Notes under the pieces: generated by a model | The model's input: the letters and a program-made list of their open reading frames with translations, nothing else | The model's database searches: none | What the model was told of the DNA's origin: nothing | Part shown: in pieces, positions 15,768 to 25,996 of the stretch | Numbering within the stretch: position 1 is the stretch's first letter | How the letters are laid out: the number at the start of each line of letters is the position of its first letter | Program-made: the position numbers and the translations under genes | Assembly: GCF_039634365.2 (NCBI RefSeq) | Contig: NZ_CP155079.2 | Location: 2,480,001-2,544,000 of the forward strand | DNA from: Mucilaginibacter sp. PAMB04168 | GTDB taxonomy: Bacteria; Bacteroidota; Bacteroidia; Sphingobacteriales; Sphingobacteriaceae | Direction of reading: 5' to 3' | DNA: 64,000 bases

Positions 15768-18467
15768 ATGTCTACCTTAACTAAACGTTTGCTTATCCTT
15801 TTGCTTTTGTTTCAGGTTTTAACTGTGCACGCACAACGGATCAAAGCCAGTATAAATACTAACTGGCAGTTTTATAAAGGTGATATTGAAGGCTTTCCGG
15901 CAAATAACACCAACGTTAAGTGGGAAACCATATCTATTCCGCATAGCTGGAACACAGCCGATGTAACAGACGACGAAAAAGGTTATTACCGTGGTACATG
16001 TTGGTACACCAAGCGCTTAAGCATTCCGGCATCCTGGCAGGACAAATATGTCAGCGTTTATTTCGAAGGTGCTTCGCAGGTTGCTGAAGTGTATGTAAAC
16101 GGAAAAAAGGCTGGTGCACACATTGGCGGTTATAGTGCTTTTAATATACCGGTTAAGCAATATTTAAATTTTGCGCCAAACTCGGTCAATGTCATTGCTG
16201 TGAAGCTTAACAACAAGCATAATGATGATATTCCACCATTATCAGCCGATTTTACTTTTTTTGGCGGTATATACCGCGACGTTTATTTGGTGGCTACCAA
16301 TCCGGTTCACTTCGATACGGATGATAACGCTTCAGCCGGGATATTTGTAACCACGCCGAATGTATCGGCTGTAAAAGCTGATGTAAACATAGCCGGAGCA
16401 TTTGTAAACCAATCAACCAAAACCAGGAGTTTGCGGGTCATTACTCGTATTACAGACAATGAAGGGAAGGTAATTGCGCAAAAACAAACATCGGCAAAAG
16501 CAGGAGCAGGGCAAAAAGTAAGCTTTACGCAGAATATTGTAAACATCATGCAACCCGCCTTGTGGTCGCCCGAAAGCCCTTACCTTTATAAGATTAATTC
16601 AGTTTTAGTTGATGCTGATACCAAAACACAACTGGATGAGGTAAACAATCCGCTAGGGTTTCGCTGGTATGATTTTGATGCCCAAAAGGGTTTTTTCCTG
16701 AACGGAAAACATTACAAGCTAATGGGCGCCAGTCGCCATCAGGATTATAAAGACCAAGGTAATGCGCTGCCTGATGCTATGCACGTGCGCGACGTTGAAC
16801 TGTTAAAAAACATGGGTGCCAACTATTTGCGCGTGGCTCATTATCCGCAAGATCCGGAAGTTTTGCAAGCCTGCGACCGGCTGGGGGTACTGGCTTCGGT
16901 TGAGATACCTATTGTAAATCAAATTACCGAAAGCGCAGCGTTTGCACAAAACAGTAAAAATATGCAGGTGGAAATGATTCGTCAGAACTTTAATCATCCA
17001 AGCCTTATCATTTGGGCCTACATGAACGAGGTTTTGCTGCGTTTGCCTTATGCCAACGGATCTGTGGAACGGCAAACTTACCTTAAAAACGTAGCCCAAC
17101 TAGCACAGCAACTCGAAGATCTTACCCGAAAAGAAGATCCATACCGGTATACCATGATTCCTAATCACGGCAGTTTTGAGTTATATAACAACGCTGGCCT
17201 AACCAAAATACCGAAAATTGTAGGCTGGAACCTATACCAGGGCTGGTACGGCGGCGATTTGAACGGCTTTGCCCAGTACCTTGACCGACACCATAAAGAT
17301 TTGCCCGATAAACCGTTAATAGTTACAGAATACGGTGCCGATGCCGATCCGCGTGTACATAGCATGCAGCCTGTAAGGTTCGACAAATCAAACGAGTATG
17401 CGGTTATCTATCACAAGGCTTACCTCAAAGCCATGAACGAACGGGCATTTGTTGCCGGCGGGGCGATATGGAATCTGGCCGACTTTAATTCAGAACAACG
17501 TGCTGAAAGTATGCCCCACATTAATAATAAAGGTATAGCTACTATAGACAGACAACCCAAGGACAGTTATTGGCTGTACAAAGCCAACCTATGGAAAAAG
17601 CCTTTTGTATCCATTGGCTCAAAGCGATGGACATTACGCAGTGGTATAGCCGAATCAACAGATAAATTGCAGTGTACCCAGCCTGTCGAAATATACAGCA
17701 ACCAACCCAGTGTAATGCTGAAGCTGAATGGTAAAGACTTAGGTTCGGTTAACACCGTAGATGGTGCTGCGGCATTTAATGTGCCCTTTATAAACGGCGA
17801 GAACAGGCTGCAGGCAATAACTTTTGTTAATGATGAGCAGGTTGCCGACGAGGTGTTGATCGATTTTAATCTTGTACCCGCCAATCTTAAAAGCACCGCT
17901 TTGCCCTTTACTGAGTTGAATGTAAGCCTGGGCGATAAACGCTTTATTGTAGATGAAGTGCAACAGCAAGTATGGTTACCCGAAAAAGCCTATGAACCTG
18001 GCAGCTGGGGCTATATAGGCGGTGAGGTGTTTACGATGAAAGGCAACGGACGTATCAGTTACGGATCTGACAAAAACATACTGGGTACTGATAACGATCC
18101 GGTGTTTGAAACGCAGCGGGTAGGCATAGAGCAATTTAAGCTTGATGTGCCCGACGGTACTTACGAGGTAACACTGCACTTTGCCGAACTGCTCTCTAAC
18201 CAAAAAGGTGAGGAATTAGTCTACAACCTTTCAACAACAGGCAGCGTTGCCAAGAAAGATGAGATCAGCACACGTGCATTTGACGTAGCTATAAACAATG
18301 TTACCGTAGTGGAAAACTTAAGCAACAGTAATTACCTCGAACCCGATAAAGCTTACAGTAGTAAAGTAATGGTTAATGCAAGCCATGGGAAGGGCATCGT
18401 TATAAATTTTAAGGCGCGGACCGGGCAAACTATACTAAACGGTTTACAGGTACGTAAACTATTTTAG
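15768..18467 (+). CDS. Secreted glycoside hydrolase family 2 enzyme with C-terminal malectin domain
   Basis: 899 residues with a signal peptide (about 1-22, VHAQ). The order is a GH2 sugar-binding jelly roll (about 45-190), an Ig-like sandwich (about 195-300) and a TIM barrel with acid/base Glu421 (WAYMNEV) and nucleophile Glu521 (VTEYGAD). An extra Ig-like module follows (about 620-710), then a malectin-type carbohydrate-binding domain (about 725-899, VPDGTYEVTLHFAEL). Beta-galactosidase or beta-glucuronidase activity is typical; the exact sugar is not readable. Periplasmic or surface action on plant or microbial glycans is likely. No SusC/SusD pair is nearby, so this is not a classical polysaccharide utilisation locus. 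Confidence 0.9.
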   Translation: MSTLTKRLLILLLLFQVLTVHAQRIKASINTNWQFYKGDIEGFPANNTNVKWETISIPHSWNTADVTDDEKGYYRGTCWYTKRLSIPASWQDKYVSVYFEGASQVAEVYVNGKKAGAHIGGYSAFNIPVKQYLNFAPNSVNVIAVKLNNKHNDDIPPLSADFTFFGGIYRDVYLVATNPVHFDTDDNASAGIFVTTPNVSAVKADVNIAGAFVNQSTKTRSLRVITRITDNEGKVIAQKQTSAKAGAGQKVSFTQNIVNIMQPALWSPESPYLYKINSVLVDADTKTQLDEVNNPLGFRWYDFDAQKGFFLNGKHYKLMGASRHQDYKDQGNALPDAMHVRDVELLKNMGANYLRVAHYPQDPEVLQACDRLGVLASVEIPIVNQITESAAFAQNSKNMQVEMIRQNFNHPSLIIWAYMNEVLLRLPYANGSVERQTYLKNVAQLAQQLEDLTRKEDPYRYTMIPNHGSFELYNNAGLTKIPKIVGWNLYQGWYGGDLNGFAQYLDRHHKDLPDKPLIVTEYGADADPRVHSMQPVRFDKSNEYAVIYHKAYLKAMNERAFVAGGAIWNLADFNSEQRAESMPHINNKGIATIDRQPKDSYWLYKANLWKKPFVSIGSKRWTLRSGIAESTDKLQCTQPVEIYSNQPSVMLKLNGKDLGSVNTVDGAAAFNVPFINGENRLQAITFVNDEQVADEVLIDFNLVPANLKSTALPFTELNVSLGDKRFIVDEVQQQVWLPEKAYEPGSWGYIGGEVFTMKGNGRISYGSDKNILGTDNDPVFETQRVGIEQFKLDVPDGTYEVTLHFAELLSNQKGEELVYNLSTTGSVAKKDEISTRAFDVAINNVTVVENLSNSNYLEPDKAYSSKVMVNASHGKGIVINFKARTGQTILNGLQVRKLF

Positions 18468-18557
18468 AATGAGGCAATATATTCACCACAAAAAAACAAC
18501 CGGATAAACGAATAATAGCTCAAGGGGCGTTAACTTTACAGTTTCGAATATTGTAGC

Positions 18558-21386
18558 ATGGATATACCCCGGTTATTAGAAGATATTTTACCTAAAGAAC
18601 GTGTTAAGGCCAGTCTCATCGATTTGGTAGCATCGGCATCTGATGCAGGTTTTTATTACATGCGCCCTAAGGCTGTAGTACTGCCTGTTAACGAAACTGA
18701 GATTCAAAAGCTGTTTCACTTTTCAAAACAGCATCAAGTGCCACTGGTGTTTCGTGCGGCCGGTACGAGTTTGTCAGGTCAGTCGGTTACGGATGGTATA
18801 TTGGTAGATCTAAGTCAGCATTGGCGTAAGATCAGTATTGAAGACAACGGCGGTAGCGTTCGTGTTCAGCCAGGTGCTATTGGCGCTATTGTGAATACTT
18901 ACCTTAAAAAGTATGGGAAAAAAATCGGTCCCGATCCTGCGAGTATAAACTCGGCTATGATGGGTGGAATCATCTCCAACAACTCCAGCGGCATGTGCTG
19001 CGGAGTTGCCAAGAATTCCTATCACACGATTAAGCATATCAGCTTTATACTGCCAGATGGTAAGCAATTTTCGACCGAGAACCAAGCTGATTACAGTCGC
19101 TTTGATGCCGAGTGTGAGGTTTTGGCTGAACAATTAAAAAGTATGCGTAGCCAGCTAATAGGCAATCCTGAGCTGCAAGCCATCATCCGTAAAAAGTATA
19201 AAACCAAGAATACGGTTGGCTATGCTGTTAATGCCTTTTTAGATTTTGAGCATCCGCTGGATATATTAGGGCACCTGTTGGTAGGGGCCGAAGGTACTTT
19301 GGGCTTTATTGCCGAAGCAGTGATGAATACTGTGCCCGATTATAAGGCAAAGTCTACGGCTATGTTATATTTTCCAAGCATCTATTCCGCTTGTCAGGCC
19401 ATTGTGCCACTTACCCAATCGGGTGCTGAAGCGGTTGAGTTGATGGACAGGGCTTCGCTACGCTCAATTGAACATACACCCGGAATGCCCGCTATAATTA
19501 AAGAGCTGCCCCAAAGTGCTGCCGCGCTCTTAGTAGAATTTCAGGCAGATACAGCGGAGGAAGTGGAAGCAAAAATAGGGCAATTTATGGAAGTTGCCGC
19601 TCAACTCGATTTGTTGAATGAGGTGAAATTTACCGTTAACCCGGTGGAGCAGGCGCTGTTATGGAAAGTACGGAAAGGGCTTTTTCCGGCGGTGGGCGCG
19701 GTAAGGGCAAGCGGTACTACGGTAATTTTAGAAGATATAGCCTTCCCGGTTGCCACCTTAGGTGATGCCATACTGGATTTGCACCGGCTGTTCGAGAAAT
19801 ACCATTATCAAAACGCCATTATTTTTGGTCATGCTAAGGATGGGAACATACACTTTGTAGTGACCCAAGCATTTGATACCCCTGCCGAAATTGAACGTTA
19901 CGATAGGTTTATAAGAGAAGTTGTGAGCCTGGTAGTAGATAAATATCAAGGAACTCTTAAAGCTGAACACGGTACAGGCCGCAATATGGCGCCATTTGTT
20001 GAAACTGAATGGGGGCCGGAGATTTACGAGATTATGAAAGCGGTGAAACTTTTGGTTGACCCTGAAAATCTGTTGAATCCTGGTGTGATCATTAACCATG
20101 ATAAGGCCGCACACATACGCAACCTTAAAGACTTGCCGCAGGTAGAGGAAGAGGTAGACCGCTGTATGGAGTGTGGTTTTTGTGAACATAAGTGCCCTAG
20201 CCGCGATGTAACGCTAACGCCCCGGAAGCGCATTGTGGTAAGGCGCGAAATAACCAAACTTAAGCTACAGGGTAACTTTAAACAGTATAACGAATTGGTA
20301 GAACAATACCAATATCCTGGATTGGATACCTGCGCCGTTGATGGCTTGTGCGCCACGGCCTGTCCGGTTGATATTAACACCGGCGAATTGGTAAAACGGC
20401 TGCGCAAAGAAAATCACTCGGGTGTGGCTAACAGCTTAGCTTTGTTTACTGCCAAAAATTTTAAGGTAGTAGCAGCTTTGGTTAAAACTGCGTTGTACAT
20501 GGGCGTAACGTTTAATAAAGTATTTGGCGTAAACACCATGAAAAATTTAACCGCAGGTATTAAGAAAGTTGTGCCGGCTTTCCCACTGTGGTCAAACCAG
20601 TTGGCTGTTGCGCCGTCATTACCTAAATTAAATAAGTCTACCGGCTTGGCTGATGCCGTAGTATATTTCCCGGCCTGCATCAACAGGGTGATGGGGGAGG
20701 CTCATAAGGGGCAGAAAACAGTTATGCAAACGTTCTTGGATGTTTCGGCCCGGGCCGAAATACAGGTTATTATTCCGCAGGGATTAGGCGGTCTTTGCTG
20801 TGGACAGATCTATTCGTCAAAGGGTTTTTCAGATTCGCATGCTTTTACCGTCAACCAAACGGTTAGTCATCTATGGGAAACAACGCAGCAGGGTAAGCAT
20901 GCCATAGTTTTAGACATTAGCTCCTGTACGCAAACGCTACGCAACTGTCGTGGCAAGCTTACAGATGAAAATAAGGCCAAATATGACGCTATGCGTATTT
21001 TAGATAGCATAGAATATGTACAAGAATATATTATTCCTAAAACGCCTGTAGTAAGTAAAAAAAGCAATATTATGTTGCACCCAGTATGCTCATTAACCAA
21101 AATGGGGCTTGAAAATGCCTTTTCGGTGGTGGCAGGACACTATGCCGAAAAGGTGACGGTACCAGTACATGCTGGCTGCTGTGGTATGGCTGGCGACAGG
21201 GGTTTCTTATTCCCCGAACTTACCAGAGCTGCAACGCACCTCGAAGCTCATGATGCCAGGAACGAACCGTGCAGCGGTTACTACTCATCTTCCAAAACAT
21301 GTGAAATCGCCTTGTCAGATGCCGTGCAAAAGAATTACCAATCAATTCTTACCCTGGTTGACGAATGTACTGCGCCGGTAAAGTAG
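18558..21386 (+). CDS. FAD-linked oxidase / Fe-S dehydrogenase (D-lactate or D-2-hydroxyacid type)
   Basis: 942 residues that fuse three modules. First is an FAD-binding PCMH domain (about 40-230; FRAAGTSLSGQSV and MMGGIISNNSSGM). Second is an FAD-oxidase C-terminal domain (about 250-500; HAKDGNIHFVV, KAEHGTGRNMAPF). Third is a GlcF/LldE-like iron-sulfur part with cluster one at Cys536-539-542-546. The second cluster has Cys592, 598 and 602 but Asp at 595, where a fourth Cys would be. Two CCG segments follow (GGLCCGQ, HAGCCGMAGDRGF). Such fusions oxidise D-lactate, glycolate or D-2-hydroxyglutarate and pass electrons to quinone or an electron carrier. The substrate is not resolved. Confidence 0.88.
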   Translation: MDIPRLLEDILPKERVKASLIDLVASASDAGFYYMRPKAVVLPVNETEIQKLFHFSKQHQVPLVFRAAGTSLSGQSVTDGILVDLSQHWRKISIEDNGGSVRVQPGAIGAIVNTYLKKYGKKIGPDPASINSAMMGGIISNNSSGMCCGVAKNSYHTIKHISFILPDGKQFSTENQADYSRFDAECEVLAEQLKSMRSQLIGNPELQAIIRKKYKTKNTVGYAVNAFLDFEHPLDILGHLLVGAEGTLGFIAEAVMNTVPDYKAKSTAMLYFPSIYSACQAIVPLTQSGAEAVELMDRASLRSIEHTPGMPAIIKELPQSAAALLVEFQADTAEEVEAKIGQFMEVAAQLDLLNEVKFTVNPVEQALLWKVRKGLFPAVGAVRASGTTVILEDIAFPVATLGDAILDLHRLFEKYHYQNAIIFGHAKDGNIHFVVTQAFDTPAEIERYDRFIREVVSLVVDKYQGTLKAEHGTGRNMAPFVETEWGPEIYEIMKAVKLLVDPENLLNPGVIINHDKAAHIRNLKDLPQVEEEVDRCMECGFCEHKCPSRDVTLTPRKRIVVRREITKLKLQGNFKQYNELVEQYQYPGLDTCAVDGLCATACPVDINTGELVKRLRKENHSGVANSLALFTAKNFKVVAALVKTALYMGVTFNKVFGVNTMKNLTAGIKKVVPAFPLWSNQLAVAPSLPKLNKSTGLADAVVYFPACINRVMGEAHKGQKTVMQTFLDVSARAEIQVIIPQGLGGLCCGQIYSSKGFSDSHAFTVNQTVSHLWETTQQGKHAIVLDISSCTQTLRNCRGKLTDENKAKYDAMRILDSIEYVQEYIIPKTPVVSKKSNIMLHPVCSLTKMGLENAFSVVAGHYAEKVTVPVHAGCCGMAGDRGFLFPELTRAATHLEAHDARNEPCSGYYSSSKTCEIALSDAVQKNYQSILTLVDECTAPVK

Positions 21387-21422
21387 CCAACGGCCGGCTG
21401 CCGTTCCAAGTGATTAACAGAT

Positions 21423-21463
21423 GTCTTATACGCCTTGCTTTTAGATAGCAAAGCGGATAAGAC
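21423..21463. terminator. Imperfect hairpin between convergent genes
   Basis: Arms of 17 nt (21423-21439 and 21447-21463) pair with two mismatches, with GTCTTAT/ATAAGAC at the base. It lies between the convergent dehydrogenase and thioesterase genes, where a terminator is expected, but it lacks a T tract on either side. Confidence 0.4.
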
Positions 21464-21503
21464 CTCTCACTGTCTGTTTGTGAATAGCGGGAAAAGGTGC
21501 AAA

Positions 21504-22067
21504 TCAGGCAGTTGTATCGATCAATTCAACTCGGCACCGTTCCTGTCCTAAAAGCTTAATTGCTTCCTCCATTTCATCGGCATTTTTTATACGGTTCTGT
21601 TCCTGATCGTAATAACGTGTTAACTCTTTGCGGTGGTAGGCTTCATAAAAACGCTTAATCTCAGTTTGGTTTTGCAGTATGAGCCCCGGTACTTGTACAG
21701 GCATATGATCATCGCCCATGGCTACCATGGTAAAGTAGCTGGAATTGGTATGTTTAATCTCCTGCGTTTTTACATTCTCCGTTTGTACCCTGATGCCAAT
21801 TACCATTGATGAATTGCCTACGTAGTTAACCGAAGCCAGCAGGGATACAAGTTCGCCAACTTCTACCGGCGCCATAAAGTTTACCGTATCGATAGAAACG
21901 GTTACACAATAATTACCGGCATGTTTGGCAGCACAAGCATAGGCTACTTTGTCCATTAATCCCAATATAACGCCACCATGTACCTTTCCACCAAAATTGG
22001 AGTATGATGGAATCATCAGCTCTGTTAAAGTTGTCTGTGAGTTTTTTACGGTTTTATAGGTTTCCAT
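21504..22067 (-). CDS. Hotdog-fold acyl-CoA thioesterase (YciA/BACH-like)
   Basis: 187 residues. The hotdog core spans about 10-125: MIPSYSNFGGKVHGGVILGLMDKVAYACA is the active-site loop and helix, and VTVSIDTVNFMAPVEVGELV the central strands. This is the YciA/ACOT family pattern, which hydrolyses acyl-CoA thioesters in the cytosol. The last 60 residues (RFYEAYHRKELTRYY and on) are a charged helical extension seen in Bacteroidota homologues. It is a single gene on the minus strand, convergent with the FAD/Fe-S dehydrogenase. Confidence 0.88.
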   Translation of the reverse strand: METYKTVKNSQTTLTELMIPSYSNFGGKVHGGVILGLMDKVAYACAAKHAGNYCVTVSIDTVNFMAPVEVGELVSLLASVNYVGNSSMVIGIRVQTENVKTQEIKHTNSSYFTMVAMGDDHMPVQVPGLILQNQTEIKRFYEAYHRKELTRYYDQEQNRIKNADEMEEAIKLLGQERCRVELIDTTA

Positions 22068-22395
22068 GACATGCGTAAGCTTGAGTTATTGGTTAAATAT
22101 ACCATTTTCGGAGCAGTTTAAATGCCAGGGAGTTTTATCTTCAAAAAGTCAAATTAGAGCTCGTGTTTTTTTAGTGAAAACCTGCAGCCTAGCCATGTGT
22201 TAAACTTGAACGATTAAATATGTAAAGATCATTCATATATTCACTTAATTATTGACATATGTCAACGTTACTTTATGTCTTTTATCAAATGTTTGCAGGC
22301 AAGCTTTGGTCAGCTTTGTAACGCTGCATTTAGCAGCTAAATTACCATTCAACTAAATAGAATAACCATCATTAAAAGTGATATAACATCCAATC
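22068..22395. other. 328-nt divergent intergenic region upstream of tkt
   Basis: AT-rich gap between the thioesterase gene and the pentose phosphate operon, which start in opposite directions. It holds one perfect 14-nt palindrome (22252-22265) and a small GCTG/CAGC hairpin near 22323-22337. No exact TAnnTTTG box and no open frame of note are seen. Confidence 0.5.
22252..22265. promoter_or_regulatory. Perfect 14-nt palindrome TTGACATATGTCAA
   Basis: A perfect even palindrome 130 nt upstream of the tkt start. Its length and symmetry are those of a dimeric regulator site. It is the most regular sequence element in the promoter region of the pentose phosphate operon. Confidence 0.35.
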
Positions 22396-24420
22396 ATGAC
22401 AAAACAAGCATTCTCTCAGGTCGATGAACTCAGCGTAAACACCATCCGGTTCTTATCGGTTGATATGGTCCAAGCTGCCAATTCGGGCCACCCCGGTTTG
22501 CCGTTAGGTGCGGCGCCTATGGCTTATGTACTTTGGAGCCGGTTCTTACGCTTTAACCCGGCCGAGCCTAAATGGCCAAACCGCGATCGTTTTATTCTTT
22601 CTGCCGGACACGGATCTGCCTTATTATATAGCTTATTACACCTTTACGGTTATGACCTTCCGTATGAGGAACTGAAAAAGTTCAGGCAGTTAGGCTCAAA
22701 AACGCCTGGTCACCCCGAATCGACAATGACGCCGGGTATCGAAGTAACAACTGGTCCGTTAGGACAGGGCTTTGGTAATGGGGTAGGTGTAGCCATTGCC
22801 GAAGCACATTTAGCAGCCCTGTATAACCGCGAAGGTCATAATTTAATAGATCATTACACGTATGGCATCGTGAGCGACGGCGACTTAATGGAGGGCGTAG
22901 CCTCAGAAGCCGCTTCTTTGGCGGGCCACCTGAAATTAGGTAAGCTGATTTACTTATATGACGATAATAAAATATCGCTTGATGGGCCTACAAGCCTGGC
23001 ATTTACTGAAGATGTACAAGCACGATTTGATGCGTACGGATGGCAAACCCTAACGGTAGAGGATGGCAACGATTTAGCAGCCATTGAGCAAGCTATTTTA
23101 GAGGCACAGGCCGATACAGAGCGCCCAACCTTAATTTCAGTAAAAACTATTATCGGTTTTGGTAGCCCAATGCAAGGAACCAATAAGGTGCACGGCGCTG
23201 CCTTAGGCGAAGATAACGTTAAGAAAACTAAGGAATTTTTTGGATGGGATCCTGAAAAGACGTTCTTTATTCCGGAAGAAGTAAAGCAACTTTTATTGGA
23301 GCCGGGTCAACAAGGTGCACAATTACAAGCAGAATGGAACGAGGCTTTTAAAGCTTACAGCGAAGCTTTCCAAACCGAGGCTAAGCAATTTGATATTGCC
23401 TTTAAAGGTGAGCTGCCTGAAGGATGGGACGCACAGTTGCCTGTATTTTCGCCCGAAGAAAGCCTGGCTACGCGTCAGGTATCAGGTAAAACGCTGGAAG
23501 CCTTACGTAAGTCGGTGCCATTTTTAATTGGTGGTTCTGCCGATCTTGCAAGTTCAAACGAGACGCCTAAAAGCGGTGACGAGAGTTTCCAGCCCGGCCA
23601 CTACCAAAACAATACGATATGGTTCGGCGTACGTGAGCATGCCATGGGCGCTATCATGAACGGCATTGATGCGCATGGCGGTACACGTGTGTATGGCGGT
23701 ACCTTCCTTACCTTTTCAGATTACATGAGAGGTGCTATCCGTTTGGCTGCTTTAACACATGCTCCTGTTACTTATGTGTTTACACATGACAGTATTGCAC
23801 TAGGAGAAGACGGCCCGACTCACCAGCCGGTTGAACAAGTTACCGGTTTGCGTACAGTGCCTAACCTAACCGTTATTCGCCCGGCTGATGCTAATGAAAC
23901 CGTGCAGGCCTGGCGTATTGCTATGAGCCGTAACAAAGGTCCGGTGGCGCTTATATTGTCCCGGCAAAAGTTACCGGTGTTAGATCAGAATATTTACCCT
24001 TCGGCCAGTAATGTAGAGAGGGGCGCCTATATACTGAAGGATAGCGATGGCGAGCCCGATATCATCTTGATAGCAAGTGGCTCCGAAGTAAAGTTGGTTT
24101 TAGGCGCACAAGAGCAGCTTAGTAAAGAAGGCGTCAAAGTACGTGTAGTGAGTATGCCATCATGGGATCTGTTCGACTACCAAGACGAAGAATACCGGAA
24201 CGCGGTATTGCCACCAAGTGTTACCAAGCGTATAGCAGTTGAAGCCGGTGTTACTTTTGGCTGGTACAAATATGTAGGTATCCAGGGCAAAGTAATTGGT
24301 ATCGACTCATTTGGCGACTCGGGCGAAGGTGAGGCTGTTTTAGAGCATTTCGGCTTTACCGTAGATAATGTTTATCAAACTGCCCAGCAATTGTTAAATA
24401 CAAACCCAACACAACCATGA
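22396..24420 (+). CDS. tkt: Transketolase
   Basis: 674 residues, full length. It moves two-carbon units between sugar phosphates using thiamine diphosphate. Visible marks are [18 protein letters not shown], the [15 protein letters not shown] helix, GHPE and [12 protein letters not shown]. The ThDP/metal site is SDGDLMEG with the downstream Asn in DDNKISLDG. The pyrimidine-domain loop is [14 protein letters not shown] (catalytic Glu), followed by [17 protein letters not shown]. It is the first gene of a seven-gene operon, and its stop overlaps rpiB by ATGA. Confidence 0.97.
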   Translation: MTKQAFSQVDELSVNTIRFLSVDMVQAANSGHPGLPLGAAPMAYVLWSRFLRFNPAEPKWPNRDRFILSAGHGSALLYSLLHLYGYDLPYEELKKFRQLGSKTPGHPESTMTPGIEVTTGPLGQGFGNGVGVAIAEAHLAALYNREGHNLIDHYTYGIVSDGDLMEGVASEAASLAGHLKLGKLIYLYDDNKISLDGPTSLAFTEDVQARFDAYGWQTLTVEDGNDLAAIEQAILEAQADTERPTLISVKTIIGFGSPMQGTNKVHGAALGEDNVKKTKEFFGWDPEKTFFIPEEVKQLLLEPGQQGAQLQAEWNEAFKAYSEAFQTEAKQFDIAFKGELPEGWDAQLPVFSPEESLATRQVSGKTLEALRKSVPFLIGGSADLASSNETPKSGDESFQPGHYQNNTIWFGVREHAMGAIMNGIDAHGGTRVYGGTFLTFSDYMRGAIRLAALTHAPVTYVFTHDSIALGEDGPTHQPVEQVTGLRTVPNLTVIRPADANETVQAWRIAMSRNKGPVALILSRQKLPVLDQNIYPSASNVERGAYILKDSDGEPDIILIASGSEVKLVLGAQEQLSKEGVKVRVVSMPSWDLFDYQDEEYRNAVLPPSVTKRIAVEAGVTFGWYKYVGIQGKVIGIDSFGDSGEGEAVLEHFGFTVDNVYQTAQQLLNTNPTQP

Positions 24421-24872
24421 AAATAGGTATTGCCGCCGATCATGCCGGTTATGAGCAAAAGCAAAAACTGGTACAGCAACTCACCGATATGGGTTACGAT
24501 ATTACCGATTACGGAGCTAATACCTACGAACCAACGGATGACTATCCGGATGTTATTATTCCGCTAGGCATGGCATTGCTCCACAAAGAGGTTGACCGTG
24601 GCATTGCCGTTTGTGGAAGCGGGGTTGGCGTTTCGGTAGCAGCTAATAAAATACCGGGTGTTAGAGCCGCCTTAATAACAGAAAGTTATTCGGCCCACCA
24701 GGGCGTAGAGCATGATGATATGAATTTGCTCTGCGTTGGAGGCCGTGTAATAGGTCCCATGTTAATATGGGAAATAGTTCAGGCTTTTCTGAACGCAAAA
24801 TATGACGGCGGAGAGCGTTTTCAACGCCGTTTAGATAAAGTAATCGCATTAGAAAAACAATTCAAATCATGA
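24417..24872 (+). CDS. rpiB: Ribose-5-phosphate isomerase B
   Basis: 151 residues, RpiB/LacAB fold. It interconverts ribose-5-phosphate and ribulose-5-phosphate. [13 protein letters not shown] near the N-terminus binds phosphate. The catalytic Cys66 is in [21 protein letters not shown], and [15 protein letters not shown] follows. It overlaps both neighbours by ATGA junctions (24417-24420 and 24869-24872), indicating translational coupling between tkt and tal. Confidence 0.96.
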   Translation: MKIGIAADHAGYEQKQKLVQQLTDMGYDITDYGANTYEPTDDYPDVIIPLGMALLHKEVDRGIAVCGSGVGVSVAANKIPGVRAALITESYSAHQGVEHDDMNLLCVGGRVIGPMLIWEIVQAFLNAKYDGGERFQRRLDKVIALEKQFKS

Positions 24873-25996
24873 ATCCATTAGCACAAATTCCAAACTTTGG
24901 CCAAAGCATCTGGCTTGATTATATCCGTCGCAAGTTTATCGCCTCTGGTGAACTGAAAGCGCTTATTGATAATGATAATTTAAGGGGCGTAACCTCAAAC
25001 CCAGCCATATTTGAAGAAGCCATTGCACATAGTGATGACTATGTGGATATTATTCAAACGTTGGCTAAGTCAGGTAAATCGGCCGAAGAGATATTCCTGG
25101 CCATTGCCATAGAGGATGTACAAGCCGCGGCAGACCTTTTTAAAGAAGTATACAAGGAAACCAATGGCCTTGATGGTTATGTAAGTCTTGAGGTGTCACC
25201 TAGTTTGGCGCTTGATACAGAGGGTACTATAAAAGAGGCCCGCTCATCATGGCAAGAGCTTGACCGACCAAACGTAATGATTAAGATTCCCGGAACCAAA
25301 GAGGGTTTACCTGCCATTACGCAGGTTATTGCCGATGGTATAAATGTCAATGTAACTTTACTTTTTGGATTGGAGAGATACAGGGAAGTGGCTGAAGCTT
25401 ATGTTGCCGGGTTAGAAGAACGTGATGCAAAAGGAGAGAGGATTGATAACATCGCCTCCGTGGCCAGCTTCTTTCTAAGCCGTATCGACGCAATGGTCGA
25501 CCCAATGCTTGAGAAAATATGTGAGGAACAAAATAATCGGTCGTTAGTAGCCAAACAATTAATAGGTAAAGTAGCTATCGCCAGCGCACGTGTTGCGTAT
25601 CATATTTATAAAGAAGTGTTCGAGTCTGATAGGTTTAAAGCCCTTGAAGCTAAAGGAGCCAAACCGCAGCGTTTACTATGGGCAAGCACCAGTACCAAGA
25701 ATCCGGCTTACCGGGATGTGATGTACATTGAGGCTTTAATTGGCCCGAACACGGTGAACACCGTACCTAAGGACACTTTGAACGCGTTTCGCGATCACGG
25801 CGTGCCTGCTGATCGTTTAGAAGCAGGCATAGAAGAAGCACAGTGGGTGCTTTACCAACTGGAAGATGTAGTAGGCATCAAGCTTATCGACATCACCAAA
25901 AAGCTTGAAGAAGAAGGTATTCAGAAGTTCATCAAACCATTTCAGAGCTTGATGAGCGTACTGGAAGAAAAACGGGCAGAAGGCGCTGTGTCATGA
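24869..25996 (+). CDS. tal: Transaldolase
   Basis: 375 residues, the longer transaldolase subfamily found in actinobacteria, cyanobacteria and Bacteroidota. It starts QIPNFGQSIWLDYIRR and LRGVTSNPAIFEEAI. The Schiff-base lysine is Lys139 in VMIKIPGTKEGL. Later marks are NVTLLFGLERY, ASVASFFLSRID and LLWASTSTKNPAYRD. It transfers dihydroxyacetone units between sedoheptulose-7-phosphate and glyceraldehyde-3-phosphate. ATGA overlaps join it to rpiB and to the following HAD gene. Confidence 0.96.
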   Translation: MNPLAQIPNFGQSIWLDYIRRKFIASGELKALIDNDNLRGVTSNPAIFEEAIAHSDDYVDIIQTLAKSGKSAEEIFLAIAIEDVQAAADLFKEVYKETNGLDGYVSLEVSPSLALDTEGTIKEARSSWQELDRPNVMIKIPGTKEGLPAITQVIADGINVNVTLLFGLERYREVAEAYVAGLEERDAKGERIDNIASVASFFLSRIDAMVDPMLEKICEEQNNRSLVAKQLIGKVAIASARVAYHIYKEVFESDRFKALEAKGAKPQRLLWASTSTKNPAYRDVMYIEALIGPNTVNTVPKDTLNAFRDHGVPADRLEAGIEEAQWVLYQLEDVVGIKLIDITKKLEEEGIQKFIKPFQSLMSVLEEKRAEGAVS

